Assembly: GCA_029974635.1 (NCBI GenBank)
Contig: JARKQY010000007.1
Span: forward strand, 186,001 to 250,000
From: Bacillota bacterium
GTDB taxonomy: Bacteria > Bacillota > UBA4882 > UBA8346
Length of the DNA: 64,000 nucleotides
Direction: 5' to 3'
The notes below the pieces were generated by a model that made no database searches, had not been told where the DNA came from, and saw only the letters and a program-made list of their open reading frames with translations. Position numbers and translations under genes: made by a program. Every line of letters begins with the position of its first letter. The first letter of the stretch is position 1. Of this stretch, positions 43,097-51,476 are shown piece by piece.

Positions 43097-46000
43097 CTAA
43101 TTACTAATCGCCGAATCCGCTTTCACCAATTTTAAAAGTGAATTGCGAATTTTTTCGATTTGAGTATAAACCACCGGGACAACCACCAGGGTCATTAGCA
43201 TGGAACATGTTAAGCCGCCAATCAAGACCCATCCCATACTGTTTTTAAATTCCGAACCGGAAGCCGCGGATAAGGCGATCGGTAACATTCCAAAAACCAT
43301 GGTTAATGTGGTCATTAAAATAGGACGCAGCCTCTCCCGTCCGGCTTCCAACAGGGCATCCTGGATGGATAAGCCTTCCTCCCGGCGCTTGTTAGTGAAA
43401 TCCACCAGTAAAATGGCATTTTTACTGACCAGACCAATCTGCATGATAATGCCCATAATCGAGAAGACTGCCAGCGAATTTTTAGTTAACCCCAGGGCCA
43501 GTAAAGCGCCGATGATGGCCAGCGGGATGGAAAACAACACTGCGAAGGGATAAATAAAGGAATTATACAACGCCGCCATAATCAAATAGACAAAAACGAT
43601 GGCGGCAAGCAAGGCCAGCCACAAACTGCCAAAAGAGTCGGCCTGATTTTTCAGCGTGCCTATCAAGGTAGGATTGACACCCGGCGGAAATTTTTCACGG
43701 GATAGGGCCACTTGCAGATCATTTCCGATATCGCCGCTGGTCCGCCCCACCGCCTGGGCGCTGACGGAGATGGAATAATTCCGGTCACGCCGTTGCAATG
43801 AAGTGGGCCCGATGGCAGGTACGATGGTGGCAAATTGACTCAAGGGAATTAATTTGCCGTACCGGTTGGCTACCGCTAAATTTTCCAGATCGGAAGTACG
43901 TTTCCGGTTGGATGGATCCAGGATTACATTGATATCGTATTGCACGCCGTCGCGATCTTCATACTTGGCTTCCGTATTGCCGGTCAAATTCATTTGGATG
44001 GTGGCGGCGACGGTAGCCATATCCAGTCCCAGACTGGCCATTTTGCTGCGATTGACTTGAATTCTCCGTTCCGGCAGCGAATTGTCGGAGGAAAGCCGGA
44101 TATCGGCAGTACCGGGAATCCGGGCTATGATTTCCCGGACCCGTTCGGCAGCCAATGAAACATCTTCCCAATTGGGGCCGTTGACGGCTATCTGAATCGG
44201 CGCCCAGCCTCCACCACCAACAGGCAAGGCGCTTGGCTGCGAAACGAAAACCCTAATACCCGGTAATCGCCCTAATTGACGGCGGATTTCCCTGCCAATC
44301 TCATCAGCGGAACGGGAACGTTCCTCTTTAGGAACTAAAACCAGATCCAACGAGGCTTGATAACTGGAATTGCTGTCGGCATAAATGGTTTCCACTTCAG
44401 GTATTTTAGCGATGATTCGTTCCAGGTTACGGGCCGCATCATTGGTCTGTTCCAATTTAGCCCGGGGATTGAGTTGAAAATTCACCGAAAGCTGCCCCTG
44501 ATCGGCTTGGGGCATGAATTCCGAACCGATGAAACCAAAGGATACTAAAGACACCGCCAGTACAAATAATAATGCGGCGGTCAACAACACTTTCCAGGGA
44601 TTATTCAGACAAATCCGTAAAAATTTGAGATAGTCATTGGTAAGTATGGTATAAAACTTCTCGAACCAAATCCCAAAACGGCCCATGATAGTCTTTTTGG
44701 ATAGTTTTTCGAGCTTGCCGAAGCGGGAAGCAAGCATCGGGGTCACGGTAAATGAAACAAACAAGCTGGTTAACGTTGAAATTACAATGACGATTGCAAA
44801 CTGCTTCATCATTCCGCCGATGATTCCGACGATTAAGGTTAAGGGCAAATAAACCACCACGTCCACCAGAGTAATCGACAGCGCGGTGAACCCGATTTCA
44901 TTCCGGCCGTTTAGGGCCGCGGTCCGTCTGTCTTCCCCCATCTCCAAATGACGGTATATATTCTCCAATACAACAATAGCGTCGTCAACTAAAATCCCGA
45001 TGACCAGCGACAACGCCAGCAAGGTAATGATATTCATCGAAAAATTAAGAGCCCACATACCGATGAAGGTCACCACCAAAGAAGTGGGAATGGCTATCAT
45101 TACGATAATGGAGTTCCGGATACTATGCAGGAAAGTTAACATGACGGCCGCCACCAACAAAATCGCCAGGAACAAATCTTCCGTCACCGCATCGGCGGAA
45201 TGAATGATAAAAATCGCCGTATCACTGACGACCTGCGACTTTAAATTGATTTTGCTATATTGTTGTTCCAGTTTCCGAAGTTCGGCCCGGACCAATTTGC
45301 TGACTTCCACGGTATTAGCGTCGGATTGCTTCAAGATGCGGAGGGAGATCATATCCTTGCCGTTAATCCGGGTAAATGAATCAAAGTCCTTTTTACCGTC
45401 AAATACTTCCGCAACATCTATAAGACGCAGGGCGCCGCCGGTGGACGACTGGCCAATCACCAGGTCTTTAAGGTCGTCAAGGGATTTGAAACGCCCCGCC
45501 ATACGGACCACATATTGTCCGTCATCATCCGGAATAATTCCGGCGGGGTATTCCAAATTGGCGTTTTTAATGGTCTGTACGACTTGCGGGGCGGATAAAC
45601 CATATAATCGCATTTTTTGGGCATTCAGATGGACTTTGATCTCCCGCTGCCGCCCGCCGGAAATATTGACCTGGCCGACCCCGGCCATATTAGAAAGGCG
45701 CGGCCCGATAAAATCATTGACCAATTGATAAAACTGCGTATCCGGCAAATTGGCGGTTAAGCCCACCGACATAATCGGCCGGTCATCCAGCGAAACCTTG
45801 GAAAGTATTGGAGTTTCGGCCCCATCCGGCAATCTGCGGAGGACCCGGTTAATTTTTCGTTGGGTTTCCTGTAAAGCGAAATCAATGTTGGTACCGGAAA
45901 TAAACTGGATGGATACCATGGAGCGCCCTTCCATACTTCGCGAGGTAATGGTATCCACCCGGTCCAAACCGGAAACCGCATCTTCGATGGTTTTGGTCAC

Positions 46001-46186
46001 CGCGGACGCCACATCGGCGGCCGAGGCTCCCGGATAAGTAGTGCTGATACTGACCATGGGAACATTCATATCGGGGAACAGGTCGAATTTCAGATGAGTA
46101 TAGCCAAAGATGCCCAAAATGGTCAAAACAGTAAAGGTTACGATAATTAAAATGGGGCGCTTGATAGCAAGCTCGGTAATAGTCAC
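43097..46186 (-). CDS. RND family multidrug efflux transporter
   Basis: A 1029-residue inner-membrane proton antiporter of the HAE1 type, twelve helices. The N-terminal helix follows ITELAIKRPILIIVTFTV; the proton-relay residues are the Asp pair in GILVDDAIVVLEN (helix 4) and the Lys in GLVSKNAILLVDF (helix 10). The porter domain begins FDLFPDMNVPMVSIST. The GTG at 46186 follows AGGGGGAG with proper spacing; the frame is open 41 codons further without a site. With the adaptor upstream and TolC downstream it forms a tripartite exporter for drugs or lipophilic compounds. Confidence 0.95.
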   Translation of the reverse strand: MTITELAIKRPILIIVTFTVLTILGIFGYTHLKFDLFPDMNVPMVSISTTYPGASAADVASAVTKTIEDAVSGLDRVDTITSRSMEGRSMVSIQFISGTNIDFALQETQRKINRVLRRLPDGAETPILSKVSLDDRPIMSVGLTANLPDTQFYQLVNDFIGPRLSNMAGVGQVNISGGRQREIKVHLNAQKMRLYGLSAPQVVQTIKNANLEYPAGIIPDDDGQYVVRMAGRFKSLDDLKDLVIGQSSTGGALRLIDVAEVFDGKKDFDSFTRINGKDMISLRILKQSDANTVEVSKLVRAELRKLEQQYSKINLKSQVVSDTAIFIIHSADAVTEDLFLAILLVAAVMLTFLHSIRNSIIVMIAIPTSLVVTFIGMWALNFSMNIITLLALSLVIGILVDDAIVVLENIYRHLEMGEDRRTAALNGRNEIGFTALSITLVDVVVYLPLTLIVGIIGGMMKQFAIVIVISTLTSLFVSFTVTPMLASRFGKLEKLSKKTIMGRFGIWFEKFYTILTNDYLKFLRICLNNPWKVLLTAALLFVLAVSLVSFGFIGSEFMPQADQGQLSVNFQLNPRAKLEQTNDAARNLERIIAKIPEVETIYADSNSSYQASLDLVLVPKEERSRSADEIGREIRRQLGRLPGIRVFVSQPSALPVGGGGWAPIQIAVNGPNWEDVSLAAERVREIIARIPGTADIRLSSDNSLPERRIQVNRSKMASLGLDMATVAATIQMNLTGNTEAKYEDRDGVQYDINVILDPSNRKRTSDLENLAVANRYGKLIPLSQFATIVPAIGPTSLQRRDRNYSISVSAQAVGRTSGDIGNDLQVALSREKFPPGVNPTLIGTLKNQADSFGSLWLALLAAIVFVYLIMAALYNSFIYPFAVLFSIPLAIIGALLALGLTKNSLAVFSIMGIIMQIGLVSKNAILLVDFTNKRREEGLSIQDALLEAGRERLRPILMTTLTMVFGMLPIALSAASGSEFKNSMGWVLIGGLTCSMLMTLVVVPVVYTQIEKIRNSLLKLVKADSAISN

Positions 46187-46353
46187 GAAATCTCCCCCTG
46201 TCAATCCTGCGGTTTTTCTGATACTCCAAATCAATCTTTCGTTAAATCTCGATCCGGCAAGTAAATTACAATCTTCCCGCTGTATCGCAGAAAAATTGGC
46301 CGGATTCATGTTAAATTAATCCAAATTGGGTTCTTATCCCTTGCCAGCATTGC

Positions 46354-47271
46354 TTATGAGCGGGGACCGTTCTTTGTACCATCGGAACCTTGATCAAACA
46401 TATCATCAACCACGACCACCGCCATATTATCTTTCAAGTTTTCCTGGCCGCTCAGGACAACAACTTCGCCTTCCGAAAGGCCCTGGAGTACGGCGATATT
46501 GGTGCCGATTTCCGTTCCCACCCGGATGCTCCGCAGTTTGACGATTCCATCCTTCACCACAAAGACTTGCGGGTTTTGAACGTCACCAACCAGGGTATTC
46601 CTGGGAATGACTAGCGCCGGATAATTTCGCAATTGGAAAGCTACTTTACCAAACATCCCCGACTTCAACCGGTATCGCGAATGATTGGGGATCCTGATTT
46701 GAATCGGGTACGTATGGAATTCATCCGCTTTAATGCCAATACTATCGATTTTTCCGGCGAACTTAACTCCGGGATACACATCCGTTTCCACTTCAACCGG
46801 CTCACCGGTTTTCAATTTGAAAACCTCCTGCTCTCCGACGTTTACGTTGACTTTCAACCAGGAAATATCCACAATATTGGCAATCACTGTCCCCGGGGTT
46901 AAGGTCATCCCCACGGTAACGGGAAGTGTGGCGATAATTCCGGAAATCGGGGCTCTAATATCGGCATCACCATGAAACACTTGAACTAACAAAGCACCTG
47001 CCTCTACATAGTCGCCGGCTTTGACATAAACTTTGGTTATCGGTCCCTGGATACCGGAGGTTACCGTGACATCATTGTTTGCCACAATCAGACCTTCTTG
47101 CTTATATTGTTCGTTCACGATTTGCTGGGTGACGGGAACAACTAAAACCGGATAATCACTAACACGGCTCCCTCCGATTCTTCCTTTCATCGTCTCCCGG
47201 TTGGCGAATAATGTATAAACAATAAGGCCGATAATTCCAATGACTACCGTAATAATAATAAAACGTTTCAT
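46354..47271 (-). CDS. RND efflux periplasmic adaptor (HlyD/AcrA type)
   Basis: A 305-residue protein with one N-terminal membrane anchor (IIITVVIGIIGLIVYTL), a lipoyl domain split around a very short hairpin (QGPITKVYVKAGDYVEAGAL, then ADIRAPISGIIATLPVTVG), and beta-barrel and membrane-proximal domains ending EGEVVVLSGQENLKDNMAV. The short hairpin is common in Firmicutes adaptors. CGGAGGG precedes the ATG. It is the first gene of the efflux operon; 167 bases without a gene separate it from the pump. Confidence 0.92.
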   Translation of the reverse strand: MKRFIIITVVIGIIGLIVYTLFANRETMKGRIGGSRVSDYPVLVVPVTQQIVNEQYKQEGLIVANNDVTVTSGIQGPITKVYVKAGDYVEAGALLVQVFHGDADIRAPISGIIATLPVTVGMTLTPGTVIANIVDISWLKVNVNVGEQEVFKLKTGEPVEVETDVYPGVKFAGKIDSIGIKADEFHTYPIQIRIPNHSRYRLKSGMFGKVAFQLRNYPALVIPRNTLVGDVQNPQVFVVKDGIVKLRSIRVGTEIGTNIAVLQGLSEGEVVVLSGQENLKDNMAVVVVDDMFDQGSDGTKNGPRS

Positions 47272-47342
47272 GCAAAACCCTCCGTTTGAAAAGATATCGA
47301 AAATAAACTCTCGGTTTTCCGGTCAATAAATAACTCTCAAAT

Positions 47343-47412
47343 AGAAGTTATGTGAAAAAGGTTCCTTTCAGTCAAACGAAATTTATTCACCTTGTTTTTT
47401 CACATAACTTCT
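47343..47412 (-). promoter_or_regulatory. Long inverted repeat upstream of efflux operon
   Basis: AGAAGTTATGTGAAAAA (47343-47359) and its exact inverse (47396-47412) are 17-base arms around 36 bases. On the minus strand TTGACT lies between the arms and CATAAC in one arm, 17 bases apart, a possible promoter of the adaptor gene. A second pair GAAGAAGTG/CACTTCTTC follows at about 47417-47465. An operator for an efflux regulator is likely but unproven. The remainder of 47272-47741 has no gene. Confidence 0.5.
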
Positions 47413-47583
47413 TAGGAAGAAGTGGGCACTTTTTGTTAAGGAATTGGGTTTATCACACTTCTTCTAACTATAAACGGAAAACCCGGCTGATAATTTCCAA
47501 GAAATCATATATATTTATCCTAATATAAAATTATCTAGAAAATATGGGTTCTGTGTTAACGTTTGGTTAATTTATTCAAGCTG

Positions 47584-47626
47584 GAAATAAAAAGTCTCCC
47601 AAACCGTGTCCTCGCTCGGGAGACTT
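47584..47626 (-). terminator. Intrinsic terminator
   Basis: AAGTCTCCC (47592-47600) and GGGAGACTT (47618-47626) form a perfect 9-bp stem; on the minus strand TTTTTATTT follows. It ends the small regulator gene at 47742-47993 before the efflux operon. Confidence 0.85.
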
Positions 47627-47655
47627 CTTAAATCTAGAGAATGAACTCACTCTTG

Positions 47656-47679
47656 CTCTCTCTTTTGCGAAAGAGAGAG
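47656..47679. repeat. CT-rich hairpin and dispersed repeat
   Basis: CTCTCTCTTT and AAAGAGAGAG pair around TGCG. The preceding AATGAACTCACTC (47640-47652) recurs at 55564-55576, where a partly similar CT-rich stretch follows. It may be a small dispersed repeat family. Confidence 0.45.
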
Positions 47680-47741
47680 TAACTACAAGGCTTCGAAGCC
47701 TAAATCCTCTGAAAATGCTAGGATGGTGAACTACAAGAAAA

Positions 47742-47993
47742 TTAAATCTCCATCAAATTAACCCTCACGCCTGCAATCGCGCCCAATTCATCTTGAAATG
47801 CGGCAATCTGAGCTTTTTCACCGTCAAGCTGTAAAATAATCAATCCTTCTTCCGAGCATACATTGCCGGCTTCATGCAAACCCAATCGCATTTTAATCAA
47901 GCATCCGTATTTGGTAAATACATTTTGGACCTCTCCGGCCTTTTGGGAACGGGAATTCACCACTACCGCCATTATCTGATAAGACGCCATCAT
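47742..47993 (-). CDS. Small ACT-like protein, TM1266/hydrogenase-regulator type
   Basis: An 83-residue protein; AAGGAGG precedes the double ATG, with the first one (47993) taken. It has a beta-alpha-beta pattern: YQIMAVVVNSRSQKAGEVQN, FTKYGCLIKMRLGLHEAG and EEGLIILQLDGEKAQIAAFQ, like TM1266 proteins (the putative iron-only hydrogenase system regulator) with the NikR C-terminal/ACT fold. No hydrogenase maturation gene is in the window, so the role is uncertain. The upstream region is the remnant of a toxin gene. Confidence 0.55.
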   Translation of the reverse strand: MMASYQIMAVVVNSRSQKAGEVQNVFTKYGCLIKMRLGLHEAGNVCSEEGLIILQLDGEKAQIAAFQDELGAIAGVRVNLMEI

Positions 47994-48017
47994 CAACAAC
48001 CTCCTTATAATAATTTG

Positions 48018-48129
48018 TTAATTTTCCTCATCTAAAACTAATTGCTGCAGCAATTGACTATTATACCCTCGCTTCATAATGGCTTCAGTCTTTTGTGAAT
48101 CTATTTGTCGATAAAATTTCATACTTCAT
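48018..48129 (-). pseudogene. Decayed YafQ/RelE-type toxin gene
   Basis: Just after the antitoxin, with 11 bases of overlap as in intact operons, an ATG at 48129 starts MKYEILSTNRFTKD and then meets a TGA. A shift of frame continues EAIMKRGYNSQLLQQLVLDE to a TAA at 48018. The opening matches YafQ-family toxins (MKYEI..TNRFKKD..KRGYD). Both the frameshift and the loss of the catalytic C-terminal part show it is inactive. The next gene's ribosome site begins right after. Confidence 0.7.
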
Positions 48130-48400
48130 TTTGAACCTCAGCGATCAGTTCTTCAAAATTTGAGTAGCGTTTTGCATTTGGGTCACGGCTTATTCTTTTG
48201 GCTTCTTCCATCGCCGCTATTGTTTCAGCATTTGGAATATTCAAAGAAATTTCAAAGGGTATTTTTCCCTGTCGAACAGCCTGCCGGACAAAGACGGTGA
48301 AGGCAGTGGTCATATTCATACCCAATTCAGAAAAAAGTTGCTCTGCTTGCTCCTTGAGTTCTTTATCTATACGAATGGTTAAATTTGTCGTTTCAGACAT
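48119..48400 (-). CDS. RelB/DinJ-type antitoxin
   Basis: A 93-residue protein with an N-terminal ribbon-helix-helix (TTNLTIRIDKELKEQAEQLF, then ELGMNMTTAFTVFVRQAVRQ) and a C-terminal toxin-neutralising tail (NAETIAAMEEAKRISRDPNA). AAAGGAGGG precedes the ATG at 48400. Antitoxins of this family bind their own operator and the RNase toxin encoded next. Here the toxin is destroyed, so the gene is an orphan that could still regulate or neutralise related toxins elsewhere. Confidence 0.85.
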   Translation of the reverse strand: MSETTNLTIRIDKELKEQAEQLFSELGMNMTTAFTVFVRQAVRQGKIPFEISLNIPNAETIAAMEEAKRISRDPNAKRYSNFEELIAEVQNEV

Positions 48401-48543
48401 TTGCCCTCCCTCCTTTGCTATTATTATATACATTTTTAACACGAATTATGTGCATTGTAAATACAATGCACATAAAAATATTATTCTATTTGTTGCTCCA
48501 GAACCTTTAACGACTATTCGAAACAAATTTTCCCTTCGTTAGA

Positions 48544-48594
48544 TTGACACTTAACCATATATATCATATAATAATTATACCGACGGTCGGTATA
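48544..48594 (+). promoter_or_regulatory. Consensus promoter with TetR operator
   Basis: TTGACA (48544-48549), a 17-base spacer and TATAAT (48567-48572) match the vegetative promoter consensus exactly. The palindrome TATACCGAC-G-GTCGGTATA lies at 48576-48594, over the start region, 10 bases before the TetR start codon. This is a strong autoregulated promoter. Confidence 0.9.
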
Positions 48595-48604
48595 GGAGAA
48601 AACC

Positions 48605-49279
48605 ATGAGAACCGCCAAAGATGGAAATACCCGAAAAAATGAGATTCTGGATGTTGCCCTGGGGCTTTTTAGTGAAAAGGGCTACGAAAAGGCCACGGTT
48701 GAGGATATCCTGAACCGGGCCGGAATATCGAAAGGCGCCTTTTATTACTATTTTGAGGCCAAGGAAGATGTTTTGCGGGTTTTAACCCTGCGTGAAGTAG
48801 AGCAAAAACTCGAACTGACCCGCAAAATTATTGAAGCTCAAAACTTGTCCGCAATTGACAAAATAAATAAGCTGATCGACGAAGCTCAAAAAATCAATTT
48901 TACCCGCCTTGAAGACCGGATGAAGCTTTATAAAGCGGTGACGGAATACGGTAATCTTGAATTCCAGCAACGAATGCTCGATCAGAGCATTCTACTGGGA
49001 GCCCCGTTGATCCAAAAACTTTTGAAACAAGGCATCGGGGAGCAAACAATGAATACGGATTTCCCCGAAGAAGTAGCCGGATTATATATTGAGATGATGA
49101 ATCAATATAAAGCTGCTATCGCTAAATTATGGGTGGAATGTGACGACAAGACCCGCCTAAAAGTATTATTGAAAAAGAAATCCCGGTTTTTCCAGTGTTT
49201 ATTTGAAAGAATCCTGGAAATCCAAGAAGGCCGGTTGTTATTCCTAGAAATTGCTTCCAAATATATAGATGAATTATAA
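48605..49279 (+). CDS. TetR family transcriptional regulator
   Basis: A 224-residue regulator: helix-turn-helix at 10-60 (ILDVALGLFSEKGYEKATVE, then AGISKGAFYYYFEAKEDVL) and a large helical ligand domain. AGGAG precedes the ATG. It should repress the promoter at 48544-48594, hence itself and the following methyltransferase-like gene, 20 bases downstream. The ligand is unknown. Confidence 0.93.
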   Translation: MRTAKDGNTRKNEILDVALGLFSEKGYEKATVEDILNRAGISKGAFYYYFEAKEDVLRVLTLREVEQKLELTRKIIEAQNLSAIDKINKLIDEAQKINFTRLEDRMKLYKAVTEYGNLEFQQRMLDQSILLGAPLIQKLLKQGIGEQTMNTDFPEEVAGLYIEMMNQYKAAIAKLWVECDDKTRLKVLLKKKSRFFQCLFERILEIQEGRLLFLEIASKYIDEL

Positions 49280-49299
49280 AAAGCAGGGAGGTAATTAAT

Positions 49300-49983
49300 G
49301 TGGAAACCAAGCTGAACAAATCGGTTGTAAAACGGCTGTCACAAGTGTTTATTGCGTTATTTGTCCAAACCGGAGTTTTGTTTGTTTCCGCCGGAACCTT
49401 CTCCTGGTTTTGGGGCTGGATGTTATTAGGAATGAACATCTTAATCCTCATTATTAATTCAAGAATACTGCCCCAAGATCTAATCTCCGAAAGAGGCAGC
49501 CCTAAAGCGAACGTAAAACAGTGGGATAAAACGATTACCCGGATCAGTATATTGCCATTCTTTTTTACTTATATCATCAGCGGATTGGACCAGCGATTCG
49601 GCTGGACCGATATGGGTTCCCTTTGGATTCATTTGGCGGGAATCATTTTATTGATCCTCGGAAATGCCATTTTTACCTGGGCCATGGTGTCCAATCATTT
49701 CTTTTCAACCATGGTGCGTATCCAGGATGACCGGAATCATGCGGTTGCCACAACCGGACCTTACAAAATCGTAAGACATCCCGGATACATAGGCTTCATC
49801 CTGCAGACACTATCCATCCCCTTATTGCTTGGAACATTCTGGACATTGGTCCCGGCGGGAGTTACCGCGGTTCTCTTCATTATCCGGACTGCGTTGGAAG
49901 ACTCCGTATTGAAAAAGGAACTTAACGGGTATCTTGAGTATGCGGATAAGGTTCACTACCGGCTGATTCCTGGTGTTTGGTGA
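49300..49983 (+). CDS. Isoprenylcysteine methyltransferase-like membrane protein
   Basis: A 227-residue integral membrane protein with about five helices and a C-terminal SAM-binding region typical of the ICMT/PEMT family: GPYKIVRHPGYIGFI, then EDSVLKKELNGYLEYADKV. GTG 49300 is the start, eight bases after GGGAGG; an ATG two bases earlier is out of frame. Bacterial members methylate lipids or membrane-bound compounds, often under TetR control. It is co-transcribed with the TetR gene. Its last 62 bases overlap the convergent HAD gene. Confidence 0.82.
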   Translation: METKLNKSVVKRLSQVFIALFVQTGVLFVSAGTFSWFWGWMLLGMNILILIINSRILPQDLISERGSPKANVKQWDKTITRISILPFFFTYIISGLDQRFGWTDMGSLWIHLAGIILLILGNAIFTWAMVSNHFFSTMVRIQDDRNHAVATTGPYKIVRHPGYIGFILQTLSIPLLLGTFWTLVPAGVTAVLFIIRTALEDSVLKKELNGYLEYADKVHYRLIPGVW

Positions 49984-50635
49984 GCACTTTTTCTAATTCA
50001 GATACAGATTTAACTATATAGGTTGGACTTTCTGAGTTCATTTCACCGGGTGAACCAAACCCGTAAAGCACTCCGATGGAATCAATCCCTACTTTCTTGG
50101 CTCCAATGATGTCATGCTTCCTGTCACCACCCATGACAATCTTTTCATGGTCAACCACACTTAAGTGACTTAAAGCGTATTGAATCACTTCAAACTTTTC
50201 AACCCGGCTGCCATCCAGATTACTGCCAGCAACAAAGGCAAAGGAATCAATAATTTTAAAGTGCTCCAGGATTTTTGCCGCAAACACGGTTGGCTTTGAG
50301 GTAGCAATGGCCAACACTTTTCCTTTGTTGGAAAGCTTACTTAGGAGATCAGGTATGCCCGGATAAACAGCATTTTCATATATGCCGGTTTCTGAGAAAT
50401 ACTCCCTATATTTACGCACCGCTTCATCCGCTTGAGCATCATTAAAGTCATAATATTCCGCAAATGATTTCTTTAATGGCGGACCAATAAAATGTAATAA
50501 ATTATTCAAGTTGCTTTCTACGATTCCAAAGCTTGCTAATGCATATTGTACCGACTTTGTTATTCTCAGCCTCGGATCAGTAAGGGTTCCATCAAGATCG
50601 AATAGTATGAAATCATAGTTCTTATATGTTTGCAA
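49922..50635 (-). CDS. HAD-superfamily phosphatase (phosphoglycolate phosphatase type)
   Basis: About 237 residues. Motif I is ILFDLDGTLTDP, motif II VLAIATSKPT, motif III the Lys in the helix after SRVEKFEV, and motif IV MGGDRKHDIIGAK. The cap between motifs I and II is of the PGP/Gph type. The start is inferred at a TTG at 50635, eight bases after GGAG; a neighbouring TTG at 50638 and an ATG at 50683 inside the methyltransferase gene are alternatives. It is the third gene of an AT-rich operon. Substrate unknown. Confidence 0.85.
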   Translation of the reverse strand: MQTYKNYDFILFDLDGTLTDPRLRITKSVQYALASFGIVESNLNNLLHFIGPPLKKSFAEYYDFNDAQADEAVRKYREYFSETGIYENAVYPGIPDLLSKLSNKGKVLAIATSKPTVFAAKILEHFKIIDSFAFVAGSNLDGSRVEKFEVIQYALSHLSVVDHEKIVMGGDRKHDIIGAKKVGIDSIGVLYGFGSPGEMNSESPTYIVKSVSELEKVLTKHQESAGSEPYPHTQDTR

Positions 50636-50639
50636 CAAA

Positions 50640-51476
50640 CTATCTCCGATTATTATAATACGGCTGCTTTTTGACTTCGACAAACATTACATCTTCAGTG
50701 GTAAATTCATTTTTAGCTACTAATTCCTGGCTGATGGAAAGGACTTCAAACCCATTCTTATCTAATAACTCTGTAATTTCATTTTCCGTATAATAATGAT
50801 CCCACGTTATATATTCCTTAGGCTTTTTCTTTTCTTCTATAACTATTGTCCGTGATCCCCAAACTTTTTGCATCTCAAAATGTTTAACTTCTTCTACTAA
50901 AAAATGCGGCTTTTCGCACCAGAAATCTCCTCCGGCCGAATACTGCCAATCCCTTCTCTCCATCTTATTCTCGCCCAAACCGGTTTTAAATACGTCAAAC
51001 AGAAGAACTCCTTCCTCCGTTAAGCCGCCGTAGATTTTCTTTAACAGAACTGCCTGTTCGGCAGGGGTCAAAGCGCCCAAATCACAATAGATGCATATCG
51101 CCGCATCGTATCCCTTACCAATATCGCCTTTAATATAATCCATACAATAATAATCTATTTGAAGATTCTCTTCCATTGCCGTCTTTTTTGCATAGTCAAT
51201 TGATCCTTGCGAGATATCGATTCCGGTGACGATATATCCTTTTTTTGCCAACAACGAAGCATATAAACCCGGACCGCAACCAAGATCGAGAACTCTCGCA
51301 TTTTTTGGTATTTTACTTACGATCCATTCAATGGTTTTCCCAATGGTTATGATATTTCGACTGGCGGCATCGTTATGGAAATCAAGATGAGCAGCTAACA
51401 TATTTTTCGATATATATGCATCCGTCCATATAAAGTCTTCGCTTCTTTGATATAACTGTAGTTCATTAAAAATCAT
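50640..51476 (-). CDS. SAM-dependent class I methyltransferase
   Basis: A 278-residue enzyme. The SAM-binding motif is ARVLDLGCGPGLYASLLAKK; the acidic ribose contact is in IVTGIDISQGSIDY, and post-motif region is DYIKGDIGKGYDAAICIYCD. The C-terminal part (YITWDHYYTENEITELLDKN) covers the active site. It overlaps the APH-like gene by 11 bases and ends against the HAD gene. The substrate cannot be told; the partner kinase suggests a small molecule. Confidence 0.88.
   Translation of the reverse strand: MIFNELQLYQRSEDFIWTDAYISKNMLAAHLDFHNDAASRNIITIGKTIEWIVSKIPKNARVLDLGCGPGLYASLLAKKGYIVTGIDISQGSIDYAKKTAMEENLQIDYYCMDYIKGDIGKGYDAAICIYCDLGALTPAEQAVLLKKIYGGLTEEGVLLFDVFKTGLGENKMERRDWQYSAGGDFWCEKPHFLVEEVKHFEMQKVWGSRTIVIEEKKKPKEYITWDHYYTENEITELLDKNGFEVLSISQELVAKNEFTTEDVMFVEVKKQPYYNNRR

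Noticed and set aside
43200-46037. Several plus-strand frames of 60-170 codons inside the RND gene
   Set aside because: They are antisense shadows of a clearly coding gene.
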